From Mycolicibacterium peregrinum (GTDB lineage Bacteria; Actinomycetota; Actinomycetes; Mycobacteriales; Mycobacteriaceae): a stretch of DNA of 38,544 nucleotides. Shown here in pieces: positions 14,378 through 24,754 of the stretch. The position numbers and the translations under genes were made by a program. The notes under the pieces were generated by a model that had not been told where the DNA came from, did not search any database, and worked only from the letters and a program-made list of their open reading frames with translations. Location: positions 1 through 38,544 of the forward strand of contig NZ_LZSO01000006.1 of NCBI RefSeq assembly GCF_001665785.1, in the 5' to 3' direction. The first letter of the stretch is position 1. Every line of letters begins with the position of its first letter.

Positions 14378-15432
14378 GTGCATCATCGTTGGCGGCGTTC
14401 AACTCCGTGCCGGTCATCGACGTCAGCGGGCTGCGTTCGGAACGGCGGGAGGAGCGGGAACAGGTGGCCGCCGAGATCGGCACCGCGGCACGAGAGGTCG
14501 GCTTCTTCTACATCAGCGGGTCAGGCATCGACGAAGCGGTGTTCGACCGGATGCTCGTTGCAACCAAGGAGTTCTTCGCGCTGCCACTGGACGAGAAAAT
14601 GCGCAGCTACATCGGGCTGTCACAGTGCCACCGCGGCTACGTCCCGATCGGGGAGGAGGGCGTCGAGAGCGAAAGCCGCCCCGATCTCAAGGAAGCCTTC
14701 GATACCGCACTGGACCTGCCGGCCGACGACCCCGACCACCTCGCGGGCAATCCGATGCTCGGACCGAACACCTGGCCCGAACTTCCCGGATTCGCCGAAG
14801 CCGTGACCTCCTACTACCGGGCCGTACTCGATGTGGGCAAGCAACTGTTGTGGGCGTTCGCGGTCGCGCTGGGGGAGGACCCCGAAGTGTTTTCCCGGCA
14901 CGCCACCAAGACACCCAGCCAGTTGCGGTTGATGCACTACCCGTTCAATCCCGACGCGGAGGACGCCCAGGGCATCGGCGCACACACCGACTACGAGTGC
15001 TTCACTCTGCTCAAACCCACCGCTCCGGGCCTGGAGGTGCTCAACGGCGCCGGCGAGTGGATCGACGTGCCCCCGGTGGACGGGACATTCGTCGTCAACA
15101 TCGGGGATCTGCTGGAACTGTGGACCAACGGAACGTTCGTCGCGACCAGCCACCGGGTGCGCCGCGTGGCCCAGGAACGCTATTCGTTCCCGCTGTTCTT
15201 CAACGTCGACTACGACACCGAGGTGAAACCGCTGCCGCGGTTCGTGACCGCCGACGGGCCTCAGCGCCCGGCGCTACGTGCCGGCGAGCACCTGTTCGCC
15301 CAGACCGCGCAGACGTTCACCTATCTGCGCCGCCGCATGCAGGCGGGTGAGCTGGTTCTACCCGACGGATCCCTGGCCACCGGTCAATTCGGCCGGCAGG
15401 CCGTGCACGGAGGCGACGGCTCGGTCAGTTGA
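14374..15432 (+). CDS. 2-oxoglutarate/Fe(II)-dependent oxygenase, isopenicillin N synthase-like
   Basis: A 352-residue double-stranded beta-helix oxygenase. The N-terminal DIOX_N region (about residues 12-115: VPVIDVSGLR..., EVGFFYISGSGI) precedes the catalytic domain, with the iron-binding facial triad His204-x-Asp206 (HTDYECFT) and His260 (ATSHRV), and the co-substrate-binding R-x-S at Arg269-Ser271 (RYSFPLFFN). Such enzymes hydroxylate, desaturate or cleave small molecules with O2. The GTG at 14374 overlaps the previous stop codon. A long in-frame upstream extension to 14281 merely overlaps the preceding gene. This is the last gene of the operon and its 3' end overlaps that of the convergent fecB by eight bases. 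It probably performs an oxidative step in breakdown of the imported substrate. Confidence 0.9.
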   Translation: MSASSLAAFNSVPVIDVSGLRSERREEREQVAAEIGTAAREVGFFYISGSGIDEAVFDRMLVATKEFFALPLDEKMRSYIGLSQCHRGYVPIGEEGVESESRPDLKEAFDTALDLPADDPDHLAGNPMLGPNTWPELPGFAEAVTSYYRAVLDVGKQLLWAFAVALGEDPEVFSRHATKTPSQLRLMHYPFNPDAEDAQGIGAHTDYECFTLLKPTAPGLEVLNGAGEWIDVPPVDGTFVVNIGDLLELWTNGTFVATSHRVRRVAQERYSFPLFFNVDYDTEVKPLPRFVTADGPQRPALRAGEHLFAQTAQTFTYLRRRMQAGELVLPDGSLATGQFGRQAVHGGDGSVS

Positions 15433-16492
15433 TCGGCGCGTTGACCCAGCGCAGGTCGTCGAGGATGCCGCGGGCCGCCACGATGTTCTGCCCGGTCTGC
15501 CAGACCTCGTTGTTCACCACGAACACCCGGTTGTCCTTGGCCGCCGACAAGTCCCGCCAGGCTGTGCTCTGGAGAATCTTGGGCGCGTTCTCGCGAGCGG
15601 CCGCGGAGGTGAACGAGACGTAGACGATGTCGGCGTCGGCGCTGCGGTAATCGGGGTCGGTGGTACCGAGCTCCTCGTAGGGCTTGTCGGTGAATCGTTG
15701 CGCGGCAGGGCGATCCAATCCCACGGCGGCGAGCACGCTGCCGGGGAAGGTGTCGGCCCCGTACACCCGGACGCTGTTCTCGGTCAGCTGCACCACCGAA
15801 GCCTGGAAGTGTGCGGCGTCGTTCTTCGCGCCGGTGTCGCGGGCAGCGTCGTCGAACTTCCCGATCAGGTCGGCGGCGGCGTCGGCGCGACCCGTCGCCG
15901 CGCCCACCGCACGCAACGTGTCCCTCCAGGCGGCGCCCGGGGCACCCGTGAACACCGTCGGGGCGATCGCCGACAGCGCGCCGAAGGACGCCGGAGTGAG
16001 CGCCGCCGAACCCAGGATCAGATCCGGGTTGGCAGCCTTGACGGCATCGAGGTCCGGTGCGTTCCGGGAACCGGCCGGCGCCACCCCGTGCACCACGCCT
16101 CCCAGGTAAGAGGGTTGCTCGGACGAGCCCTCCGGGAGCGCGGCGGCGACGATCCGGGACTGCAGGCCCAGTGCGCACAACGCGTCCAGTTGGTCGCCGG
16201 ACAGTGCGACGATGCGCTGGGGGTCGCCGCGTACCTCGGTGGACTCCGGGATGTCCCCGCCCTCGGCGCGCGCGTTGCGGACCTCCCGCGCCGATTGATC
16301 GGCGGCGGCGGGCTCGGCTGCGCAGGACTCGTCGGGCTTGCGCTGATTCCCCAGCACGCCGGAATCGGCGATCTTGGTGACGCTGGTGGAGATCGACGTC
16401 TGCGACTGCGACGTCTGCTCCGCCGAACCGCATCCACTGGCGAGTGTCGCGGCCGCAGCGATCACCGCGACTGCGGCGCTTGGTCGGTTCAT
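15425..16492 (-). CDS. fecB: Iron-siderophore-type periplasmic binding lipoprotein FecB
   Basis: A 355-residue class III periplasmic binding protein (TroA/FepB fold). The N-terminal signal ends in the lipobox A-S-G-C with Cys21. Domain landmarks are RIVALSGDQLDALCALGLQSRIVAAALP, PDLDAVKAANPDLILGS, APTVFTGAPG and the C-terminal NRVFVVNNEVWQTGQNIVAARGILDDLRWV. This agrees closely with my memory of M. tuberculosis FecB (Rv3044), which binds carboxymycobactin- or heme-type iron ligands and affects envelope permeability and antibiotic tolerance. ATG at 16492 was chosen; a GTG at 16498 adds two residues. It diverges from ctaD, as in M. tuberculosis. Its partner adhC has been displaced by the accessory block. 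Confidence 0.93.
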   Translation of the reverse strand: MNRPSAAVAVIAAAATLASGCGSAEQTSQSQTSISTSVTKIADSGVLGNQRKPDESCAAEPAAADQSAREVRNARAEGGDIPESTEVRGDPQRIVALSGDQLDALCALGLQSRIVAAALPEGSSEQPSYLGGVVHGVAPAGSRNAPDLDAVKAANPDLILGSAALTPASFGALSAIAPTVFTGAPGAAWRDTLRAVGAATGRADAAADLIGKFDDAARDTGAKNDAAHFQASVVQLTENSVRVYGADTFPGSVLAAVGLDRPAAQRFTDKPYEELGTTDPDYRSADADIVYVSFTSAAARENAPKILQSTAWRDLSAAKDNRVFVVNNEVWQTGQNIVAARGILDDLRWVNAPIN

Positions 16493-16626
16493 CAGCACCG
16501 GCCGACCGTAACATTCACCGCTTCGCCGCTGGTCAGGGCCTCGCCGTCGAAAGTCGCGACTCCGCGGGGCGACTCAGTACGACAGTTTGTAGGACCCAGG
16601 GGCGCTCAAGCCTTCGGGAGCGTTAG

Positions 16627-19698
<3,072 letters not shown>

Positions 19699-19718
19699 CC
19701 GCCGGCTCACCCCTGAAG

Positions 19719-19724
19719 TAGGGT
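19719..19724 (+). promoter_or_regulatory. -10 element for probable leaderless transcription
   Basis: TAGGGT lies seven bases before the ATG at 19732, so transcription would start at or next to the start codon. The G-rich GTGGGG between could instead serve as a weak Shine-Dalgarno. The TANNNT-N7-ATG layout matches other starts in this window. Confidence 0.4.
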
Positions 19725-19731
19725 GTGGGGC

Positions 19732-20040
19732 ATGGCGAACTTGAAACACACGGTTGTGGTTGGCGTGTTCGCCGTTGCGGCGGTTCTGGGTCAGTTGGCG
19801 GTCGCGGCTCCGGCCGAGGCCAAGCGATGCCCGTCCGGCACGGTGCAGACCAAGTTCGAGGGTGTCTGTGTGGCCGGCTCGTCCGGCGGCGGAATGGGCG
19901 CGGTGGCTCCGCCGGTGATGGCGCCGAGCGCAGGCGGGACCAACATCACGAACCAGCCGGGCCAGCTGCCGACGGTGAACGGGATTCCGTGCACCATCGA
20001 GCACTACAGCACCTGCTACGCGATGTCGCAGCAGCCGTAG
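19732..20040 (+). CDS. Small secreted protein, four-cysteine, function unknown
   Basis: A 102-residue exported protein. The signal peptide runs from LKHT to about residue 31, with the A-E-A site before KRCPSG. The mature part (about 70 residues) has four Cys: CPSGTVQTKFEGVC near the N-terminus and GIPCTIEHYSTC near the C-terminus. They are separated by a Gly/Ala/Pro-rich linker and probably form two disulfides. I do not recognise a named family, although small secreted proteins with this split-Cys arrangement are common in mycobacteria. ATG at 19732 is preferred to a GTG three codons earlier. The gene converges on the MocR gene with only nine bases between stop codons. Confidence 0.72.
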   Translation: MANLKHTVVVGVFAVAAVLGQLAVAAPAEAKRCPSGTVQTKFEGVCVAGSSGGGMGAVAPPVMAPSAGGTNITNQPGQLPTVNGIPCTIEHYSTCYAMSQQP

Positions 20041-20049
20041 CGCCTGCGA

Positions 20050-21489
20050 CTAGACCACCAACGTCTGGGGTTGCGCGCTGAGCGTGCCGGTGATGCTGTG
20101 CCAGGCGCGCACCAGCAGTTGCACGGCCTCTTCGAGTTCAGGTTCCGGCAGCGCGTAGGGCAGCCGGATGAACCGCTCCAACGTGCCGTCCACGCCGAAC
20201 CGCGGGCCTGCAGGCACATCCAGACCCAGGCGCATCGCCGCGGCGGACAACGCGGTGCTCATCGGCGCGGGCAGCTTCACCCACAGCGACATCCCGCCAC
20301 GGCCGTGCCCCGGCTGCCAGTCCGGCAGCTCTCGGGCCAGCAGGGCCACCAGGAACTCCCGACGGGCGCGGATGATCTCGCGCCGTTCCGGAAGTACCTC
20401 GGCACGCATCGCGAGTAGTTTGGCCGCGGCGAGTTGTTCGAGGATCGGGGTACCCAGGTCCACCGAAGGCCGGATCGCGGCGATCGTCGCCAGCGTGCCG
20501 CGTTCGGCGCGGATCCAACCGACCCGCAGGCCACCCCAGAACGATTTCGACATCGAGCCGATGGTCAGCACCAGATCATTGCGGGGGACCGAGGCCGCCA
20601 GCGGCTCGGGCGGCGCCTCGTCGATCCACATGTCGGCGATCGATTCGTCGACGATGGTGCGGGTGCGCGTATCCGAAATGATCTGTCCCAGCCGCTTTCG
20701 CTCGGCTGCGGGCATGGTGAACCCGGTGGGATTGTGGCTGTCGGGAACCAGGTAGGCCAGGCTGGGCGCGAGCTGGCGCAGCGCGGCCTGTACGGCGTCG
20801 AGTTCCCAGCCGTCCTCGGTGAGCGCGACCGGAACCGCCCGCGCCCCGGCAGTCGAGATCGCCGACAATGCACCGTGATAGGTGGGTTGCTCGACGAGGA
20901 CCCGGTCGCCGGGCTGGGTGTGGCTGGCCAGGATCAGACCGATGGCGTGCTGGGCGCCGCTGGTCACCATGATCTGACTCGGATCGGTGGGTAGCCCTCT
21001 GCCGCAATATCTTTCGGCGATGGCCGCACGCAGGGGGCCGACGCCCATCAGTTCGTGACCCGGCTCGCGCAGATACGGCGCGATGTCGCGGGCGGCGTCG
21101 GCGAACGCTTCCAGCACGGCGGTGCCCGGCGCGGACAGCGCGGCGGCGGCCAGGCTGACCGTCGGTGTGGTGGCCTCGGGCTGGATGTGACCTGCAGTAG
21201 GCAGCGCGGTGACGCTGCGGGCTCCGCGGCGGGCGTGCAGATAACCGTCGTCACGCAGCTGGGCGAAGGCCGCGGTGACAGTGGTGCGCGACACCCGCAG
21301 GGACTCGGCCAGTGCCCGCTCGGAGGGAATGCGTGACCCGACCGGAACGCGGCCGTCCACGATCAGCAGCCGGATCGCGTCGGCCAGGCCAAGGTAGGCG
21401 GGTCCACTTTGGCTGGAGGTACGCCAGTTGCCTAGTTCGCGAGCCAAAAGGTCCACATCGAGGGCGCGGGTAGCCATATCTGCCGACAT
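20050..21489 (-). CDS. MocR-type regulator (GntR HTH fused to PLP aminotransferase fold)
   Basis: A 479-residue fusion. A GntR-type winged helix (about residues 27-95: LADAIRLLIVDGRVPVGSRIPSERALAESLRVSRTTVTAAFAQL) is followed by a fold-type-I aminotransferase domain. PLP-binding features are N-P-T-G near 253-256, Asp281 in IVDES and the Schiff-base Lys315 in SMSKSFWGG. MocR proteins use this domain as a ligand sensor and usually control divergent genes. One described group is linked to genes for YczE-type membrane proteins, exactly the arrangement here (21697). PdxR, a B6-synthesis regulator, is another member, but no pdxST genes are present. The start is ATG 21489, nine bases from a -10-like CATACT. 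An ATG at 21528 lies upstream of that promoter and is unlikely. Confidence 0.9.
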   Translation of the reverse strand: MSADMATRALDVDLLARELGNWRTSSQSGPAYLGLADAIRLLIVDGRVPVGSRIPSERALAESLRVSRTTVTAAFAQLRDDGYLHARRGARSVTALPTAGHIQPEATTPTVSLAAAALSAPGTAVLEAFADAARDIAPYLREPGHELMGVGPLRAAIAERYCGRGLPTDPSQIMVTSGAQHAIGLILASHTQPGDRVLVEQPTYHGALSAISTAGARAVPVALTEDGWELDAVQAALRQLAPSLAYLVPDSHNPTGFTMPAAERKRLGQIISDTRTRTIVDESIADMWIDEAPPEPLAASVPRNDLVLTIGSMSKSFWGGLRVGWIRAERGTLATIAAIRPSVDLGTPILEQLAAAKLLAMRAEVLPERREIIRARREFLVALLARELPDWQPGHGRGGMSLWVKLPAPMSTALSAAAMRLGLDVPAGPRFGVDGTLERFIRLPYALPEPELEEAVQLLVRAWHSITGTLSAQPQTLVV

Positions 21490-21495
21490 AATGAG

Positions 21496-21528
21496 GCCAG
21501 TATGGTCTAACTGGCTATTGATGGACAA
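21496..21528 (-). promoter_or_regulatory. Promoter of the MocR gene with embedded palindrome
   Basis: On the minus strand TTGTCC (21528-21523) and CATACT (21504-21499) are 18 bases apart and end nine bases from the ATG. GCCAGT-N8-ACTGGC (21496-21515) is a perfect interrupted palindrome lying across the -10 and the spacer, where bound regulator would block RNA polymerase. Autorepression is therefore likely, and the divergent YczE unit may share the operator. Inferred from sequence symmetry and spacing. Confidence 0.42.
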
Positions 21529-21553
21529 GCCACATCGCCGAGATCATGGCTGC

Positions 21554-21700
21554 ATGGCACGGAACTGGATTTCCCGATTGGCAGAGAATCTGCGCCGTCT
21601 GCACGATCCCGGTAACTACGCCGGGGACCGCGATGTGGACGCCCGCCGGGTGCGTAGCGAGCTCGACGCGATCCGCGTCCGATTCCCTGACCACGCATGA
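21554..21700 (+). CDS. 48-residue protein coupled to the YczE gene
   Basis: A short frame starting MARNWISRLAENLRRLHD, basic and Arg-rich at first, then acidic, helical in character, with no signal or membrane segment. Its TGA overlaps the ATG of the YczE gene as ATGA, the usual sign of translational coupling, and it fills the space between the divergent MocR promoter and yczE. I recognise no family. It may be a real small protein or a leader that couples translation. The ribosome-binding site is weak. Confidence 0.5.
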   Translation: MARNWISRLAENLRRLHDPGNYAGDRDVDARRVRSELDAIRVRFPDHA

Positions 21701-22413
21701 GGACGGCGTTCACCCGCGGTGCGCTGCTCCTGATCGGCCTCTGCGGCTACGGCGTGTCGATGGCGATGATGGTGCGTGCCGGACTCGGCCTCGATCCATG
21801 GGATGTCTTCCATCAGGGAATCACCCGGCACACGCCGCTGTCGCTCGGCATGGCCTCTGCCGTCGTCGGTGTCGTCGTCCTACTGGCCTGGATCCCGCTG
21901 CGTAATCGGCCCGGAATCGGGACCGTCGCCAACGTCATCGTCATCGCCATCACGGTGGACGCCACTTTGGCCGTCCTGCCCGCCCCGTCGGCGCTGCCGG
22001 TGCGCATCGCGATGATGATCGGTGCCGTGGTGCTCAACGCCATCAGCACTGTGCTCTATATCGGCGCCGGCCTCGGCCCCGGCCCCCGGGACGGCCTGAT
22101 GACCGGGCTGGTCGCGCGCACCGGTTTGTCGGTGCGGGTGGTGCGCACCGGGATCGAGGCGACCGTGCTGGCCGTGGGCGCGCTGTTGGGCGGCACCGTC
22201 GGGATCGGCACCCTCGTCTATGCCTTCGGGATCGGGCCGCTCGTGCAGCTGTTCCTGCGGCTGACACCACGGTCATTGTTGTTCCACGATTTCAGCAGCG
22301 GACGCGCCCGGGCGGAACGGGAACCGGTCACTACGATGAGCGAGTGGCCGCAGGGGAACTCACCGACTCGACAACCGGCGACGACGGAAACGGAACCGAC
22401 CCCGACCTGTTGA
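21697..22413 (+). CDS. YczE/YitT-like integral membrane protein
   Basis: A 238-residue membrane protein with about five hydrophobic segments (near 7-26, 50-70, 75-95, 101-125 and 150-180). It shows the Gly-rich LVRAGLGLDPWDVF-like segment typical of YczE proteins (here MVRAGLGLDPWDVFHQGI) and the second GLGPGPRDGLMTGLV repeat. Relatives are linked to MocR regulators and thought to be transporters, with no settled substrate. The last ~25 residues (after about 213) are hydrophilic, Thr/Pro-rich and read through the start of the next gene, so the coding ends overlap by 70 bases. Likely regulated by the divergent MocR protein. Confidence 0.83.
   Translation: MRTAFTRGALLLIGLCGYGVSMAMMVRAGLGLDPWDVFHQGITRHTPLSLGMASAVVGVVVLLAWIPLRNRPGIGTVANVIVIAITVDATLAVLPAPSALPVRIAMMIGAVVLNAISTVLYIGAGLGPGPRDGLMTGLVARTGLSVRVVRTGIEATVLAVGALLGGTVGIGTLVYAFGIGPLVQLFLRLTPRSLLFHDFSSGRARAEREPVTTMSEWPQGNSPTRQPATTETEPTPTC
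22332..22337 (+). promoter_or_regulatory. -10 element inside yczE for the downstream ABC gene
   Basis: TACGAT lies six bases before the GTG at 22344 and no Shine-Dalgarno is present, suggesting a leaderless transcript beginning at the GTG. This would let the conserved ABC-NUDIX-echA17 run be expressed independently of the yczE unit placed before it. Confidence 0.4.
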
Positions 22414-23213
22414 TCGACTTCGCGAGGGTCAGCCTCCGGCGAGGCGGCAACACCCTCGTCGGGCCCATCACGTGGACCGTCGAACTCGACGAGCGCTGGG
22501 TGGTGATCGGCCCCAACGGCGCAGGCAAGACCTCGCTGCTGCGGATCGCGGCTGCCACCGAGCATCCCTCGTCGGGCACCGCGTACGTACTCGGCGAACG
22601 CCTGGGCCGCACCGACATGTCCGAACTGCGGGCGCGTGTCGGCCTCAGCAGCTCAGCGTTGTCGCAGCGGATCCCCGACAGCGAGGTGGTACGCGACCTC
22701 GTCGTGTCGGCCGGCTATGCCGTGCTCGGCCGCTGGCGCGAGGACTACGAGGACGTCGACTACGCCCAGGCGGTCGACATGCTGGAAAGCGTCGGTGCCG
22801 AACACCTCGCCGAGCGGACCTACGGAACGCTGTCCGAGGGCGAACGTAAACGGGTCCTGATCGCCCGCTCGCTGATGACCGACCCCGAACTCCTGCTCCT
22901 CGACGAGCCCGCCGCGGGCCTCGATCTCGGCGGTCGTGAAGAGCTGGTTGCCCGGTTGACCGACCTGGCTGCCGACCCCGATGCGCCGGCCATGGTGTTG
23001 GTCACCCATCATGTCGAGGAGATTCCGGTCGGATTCAGCCACGCGCTGATCCTCTCGGAAGGCAAGGCGGTTGCCTCGGGTCTGCTGACCGAGGTGTTGA
23101 CTGCTGAGAACCTGTCCAAGGCGTTCGGTCAGTCGATCGCACTGGACGTGATCGACGGGCGTTACTTCGCCCGGCGAACCAGGAGCCGGGCGGCTCATAG
23201 GAGGCGAGAATGA
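22344..23213 (+). CDS. ABC transporter ATP-binding protein (Rv3041c-like)
   Basis: A single-domain ABC ATPase of 289 residues. Walker A is GPNGAGKT (about 56-63), the signature is degenerate, LSEGERKR (about 163-170), Walker B is LLLLDEPAAGLDL (about 183-195), and the H-loop is THHVEE (about 221-226). No permease gene is adjacent, which fits a soluble or ModF/YlmA-like ATPase and the corresponding gene in M. tuberculosis (Rv3041c). The first ~20 residues (Thr/Asp/Gly-rich) lie in the overlap with yczE, and the true start could be slightly later. The stop overlaps the NUDIX ATG (ATGA), with AGGAGG upstream of that start. Function unassigned. Confidence 0.87.
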   Translation: MAAGELTDSTTGDDGNGTDPDLLIDFARVSLRRGGNTLVGPITWTVELDERWVVIGPNGAGKTSLLRIAAATEHPSSGTAYVLGERLGRTDMSELRARVGLSSSALSQRIPDSEVVRDLVVSAGYAVLGRWREDYEDVDYAQAVDMLESVGAEHLAERTYGTLSEGERKRVLIARSLMTDPELLLLDEPAAGLDLGGREELVARLTDLAADPDAPAMVLVTHHVEEIPVGFSHALILSEGKAVASGLLTEVLTAENLSKAFGQSIALDVIDGRYFARRTRSRAAHRRRE

Positions 23214-24052
23214 GCACAACGACCGACCCACTGGTGCCGCGTCCGGCGGCCACGGTGATGCTGGTCCGCGACGCCGCCGAATCGATCGAAGTCTTCATGA
23301 TGCGCAGGCACGCGGCGATGGAGTTTGTGGCCGGCGTGATGGTGTTCCCCGGCGGGGGAGTCGACGACCGCGACCGCAACGCCGACATCGCCTGGTTCGG
23401 ACCCGAACCGAACTGGTGGGCACAACGGCTCGGGGTTGACACCGGGCTGGCCGAGGCGCTGGTGTGCGCTGCGGCCCGCGAGACCTTCGAGGAGTCCGGC
23501 GTGCTGTTCGCCGGGCCCGCCAACGACCCGGACGGGATCGTCGGCGATGCCTCCGTATACGGCGACGCCCGCGCCGCCCTGGCCAACCACTCGCTGTCCT
23601 TCGCCGACTTCCTGCGCGACGAGAAGCTCGTGCTGCGCGCCGACCTGCTGCGGCCGTGGGACAACTGGGTCACCCCGAAAGAGGAGCGCACCCGCCGCTA
23701 CGACACCTTCTTCTTCGTCGGTGCCCTGCCCGAGGGGCAGCGGGCCGACGGGGACAACACCGAAACCGACCGGGCCTTCTGGAGCACCCCGCAGGCCGGC
23801 CTCGACGACTTCGAACAGGGCAACTCGTTCCTGCTGCCGCCCACCTGGACCCAGCTCAATTCGCTGGCCGGCCGGTCCGTCGCCGACGTGCTGGCCACTG
23901 AGCGCAAGATCGCCCCCATCGAACCCAACCTGTCCCTCGGTGAGGGCAGCTGGCAGATCGAGTTCTTCGACAGCGGTCGCTACAACGCGGCCAGGAACCA
24001 CCGGGCGCCGTTGGGCCGGGGCGGGGCGACTGCCGGAGACACACGTCAGTGA
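23210..24052 (+). CDS. NUDIX hydrolase with split Nudix box (Rv3040c-like)
   Basis: A 280-residue Nudix-superfamily protein. The Gly part of the box is [11 protein letters not shown] (about 45-55) and the catalytic REXXEEXG helix is RETFEESG (90-97). The two are separated by an insertion of more than 30 residues, unlike the usual 23-residue box. That arrangement occurs in the NUDT19/RP2p-type coenzyme A diphosphatases. Location next to echA17 and an electron-transfer flavoprotein locus would suit a CoA-ester role, but this is inference. The ATG overlaps the previous stop, AGGAGG lies nearby, and the stop overlaps the echA17 GTG (GTGA). Matches M. tuberculosis Rv3040c in position and size. Confidence 0.88.
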   Translation: MSTTTDPLVPRPAATVMLVRDAAESIEVFMMRRHAAMEFVAGVMVFPGGGVDDRDRNADIAWFGPEPNWWAQRLGVDTGLAEALVCAAARETFEESGVLFAGPANDPDGIVGDASVYGDARAALANHSLSFADFLRDEKLVLRADLLRPWDNWVTPKEERTRRYDTFFFVGALPEGQRADGDNTETDRAFWSTPQAGLDDFEQGNSFLLPPTWTQLNSLAGRSVADVLATERKIAPIEPNLSLGEGSWQIEFFDSGRYNAARNHRAPLGRGGATAGDTRQ

Positions 24053-24720
24053 ACGAGTTCGTCAGCGTGATCACCGGGGTGACGCCGGAGCAGGACGGTG
24101 TCGGCACCCTGATGCTGTCGCGACCCCCGACCAACGCCCTGACCCGGCAGATGTACCGCGAGATCGTTGCCGCCGCCCACGAGCTGGGTGAGCGCACCGA
24201 CATCTCCGTGGTGATCCTGTTCGGCGGTCACGAGATCTTCTGCGCCGGCGACGACGTGCCCGAGCTGCGCACGCTGAACGCGGCCGAGGCGGCCGCCGCC
24301 GATACGGCACTGCGCCAGTGCATCGAGGCGGTGGCCGCCATCCCCAAACCCACCGTCGCCGCGATCACGGGCTACGCACTGGGCAGCGGGATGACCCTGG
24401 CGATGGCCGCCGACTGGCGCGTGAGCGGCGACAACGTCAAGTTCGGGGCGACCGAGATCCTGGCCGGACTGGCGCCCCGCGCCGGGGGCGGGGCACGGCT
24501 GGCGCAGGCGATCGGGGCCAGCAAGGCCAAGGAGCTGGTTTTCAGCGGGCGCTTCGTCGGTGCCGAGGAAGCTCTGGAACTCGGGTTGATCGACCAGATG
24601 GTGGCGCCCGACCACGTCTACGACGAGGCCCTGGCCTGGGCGCGGCGATTCGTGGACCACCCCGTGGACGTGTTGGCCGCGGCCAAGGCCGCCGTCGACA
24701 AAGTGGTGGACCGGCCCTGA
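24049..24720 (+). CDS. echA17: Enoyl-CoA hydratase/isomerase family protein EchA17, short C-terminus
   Basis: A 223-residue crotonase-fold protein expected to hydrate enoyl-CoA esters in fatty-acid beta-oxidation. Hallmarks are the oxyanion-hole segments [13 protein letters not shown] and [14 protein letters not shown], the [26 protein letters not shown] core (about 101-126), and [20 protein letters not shown] with the region of the catalytic Glu residues. M. tuberculosis EchA17 (Rv3039c) is about 254 residues as I recall. Here the protein stops after [14 protein letters not shown], so the final helical segment of some 30 residues is missing. No downstream frame restores it. GTG start overlaps the NUDIX stop. 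Activity or oligomerisation may differ from full-length homologues. Confidence 0.87.
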   Translation: MNEFVSVITGVTPEQDGVGTLMLSRPPTNALTRQMYREIVAAAHELGERTDISVVILFGGHEIFCAGDDVPELRTLNAAEAAAADTALRQCIEAVAAIPKPTVAAITGYALGSGMTLAMAADWRVSGDNVKFGATEILAGLAPRAGGGARLAQAIGASKAKELVFSGRFVGAEEALELGLIDQMVAPDHVYDEALAWARRFVDHPVDVLAAAKAAVDKVVDRP

Positions 24721-24741
24721 CGCCGCCCCGACCCGGACAGT

Positions 24742-24747
24742 TAGGCT
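24742..24747 (+). promoter_or_regulatory. -10 element for probable leaderless methyltransferase transcript
   Basis: TAGGCT lies seven bases before the ATG at 24755 and there is no Shine-Dalgarno, the arrangement typical of mycobacterial leaderless genes. It gives this and the following gene an independent start after echA17. Confidence 0.45.
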
Positions 24748-24754
24748 GCCCTGC

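Noticed and set aside
5553..15432. Prophage or transposon as the origin of the adhC-fecB insert
   Set aside because: No integrase, transposase, terminal repeats or tRNA boundary were found, and GC content and codon use look like the neighbours. Gene gain or lineage-specific loss remains possible.
20050..21489. PdxR regulator of vitamin B6 synthesis
   Set aside because: The architecture fits, but there are no pdxS/pdxT genes beside it and the divergent gene is a YczE-type membrane protein, indicating a different MocR subgroup.
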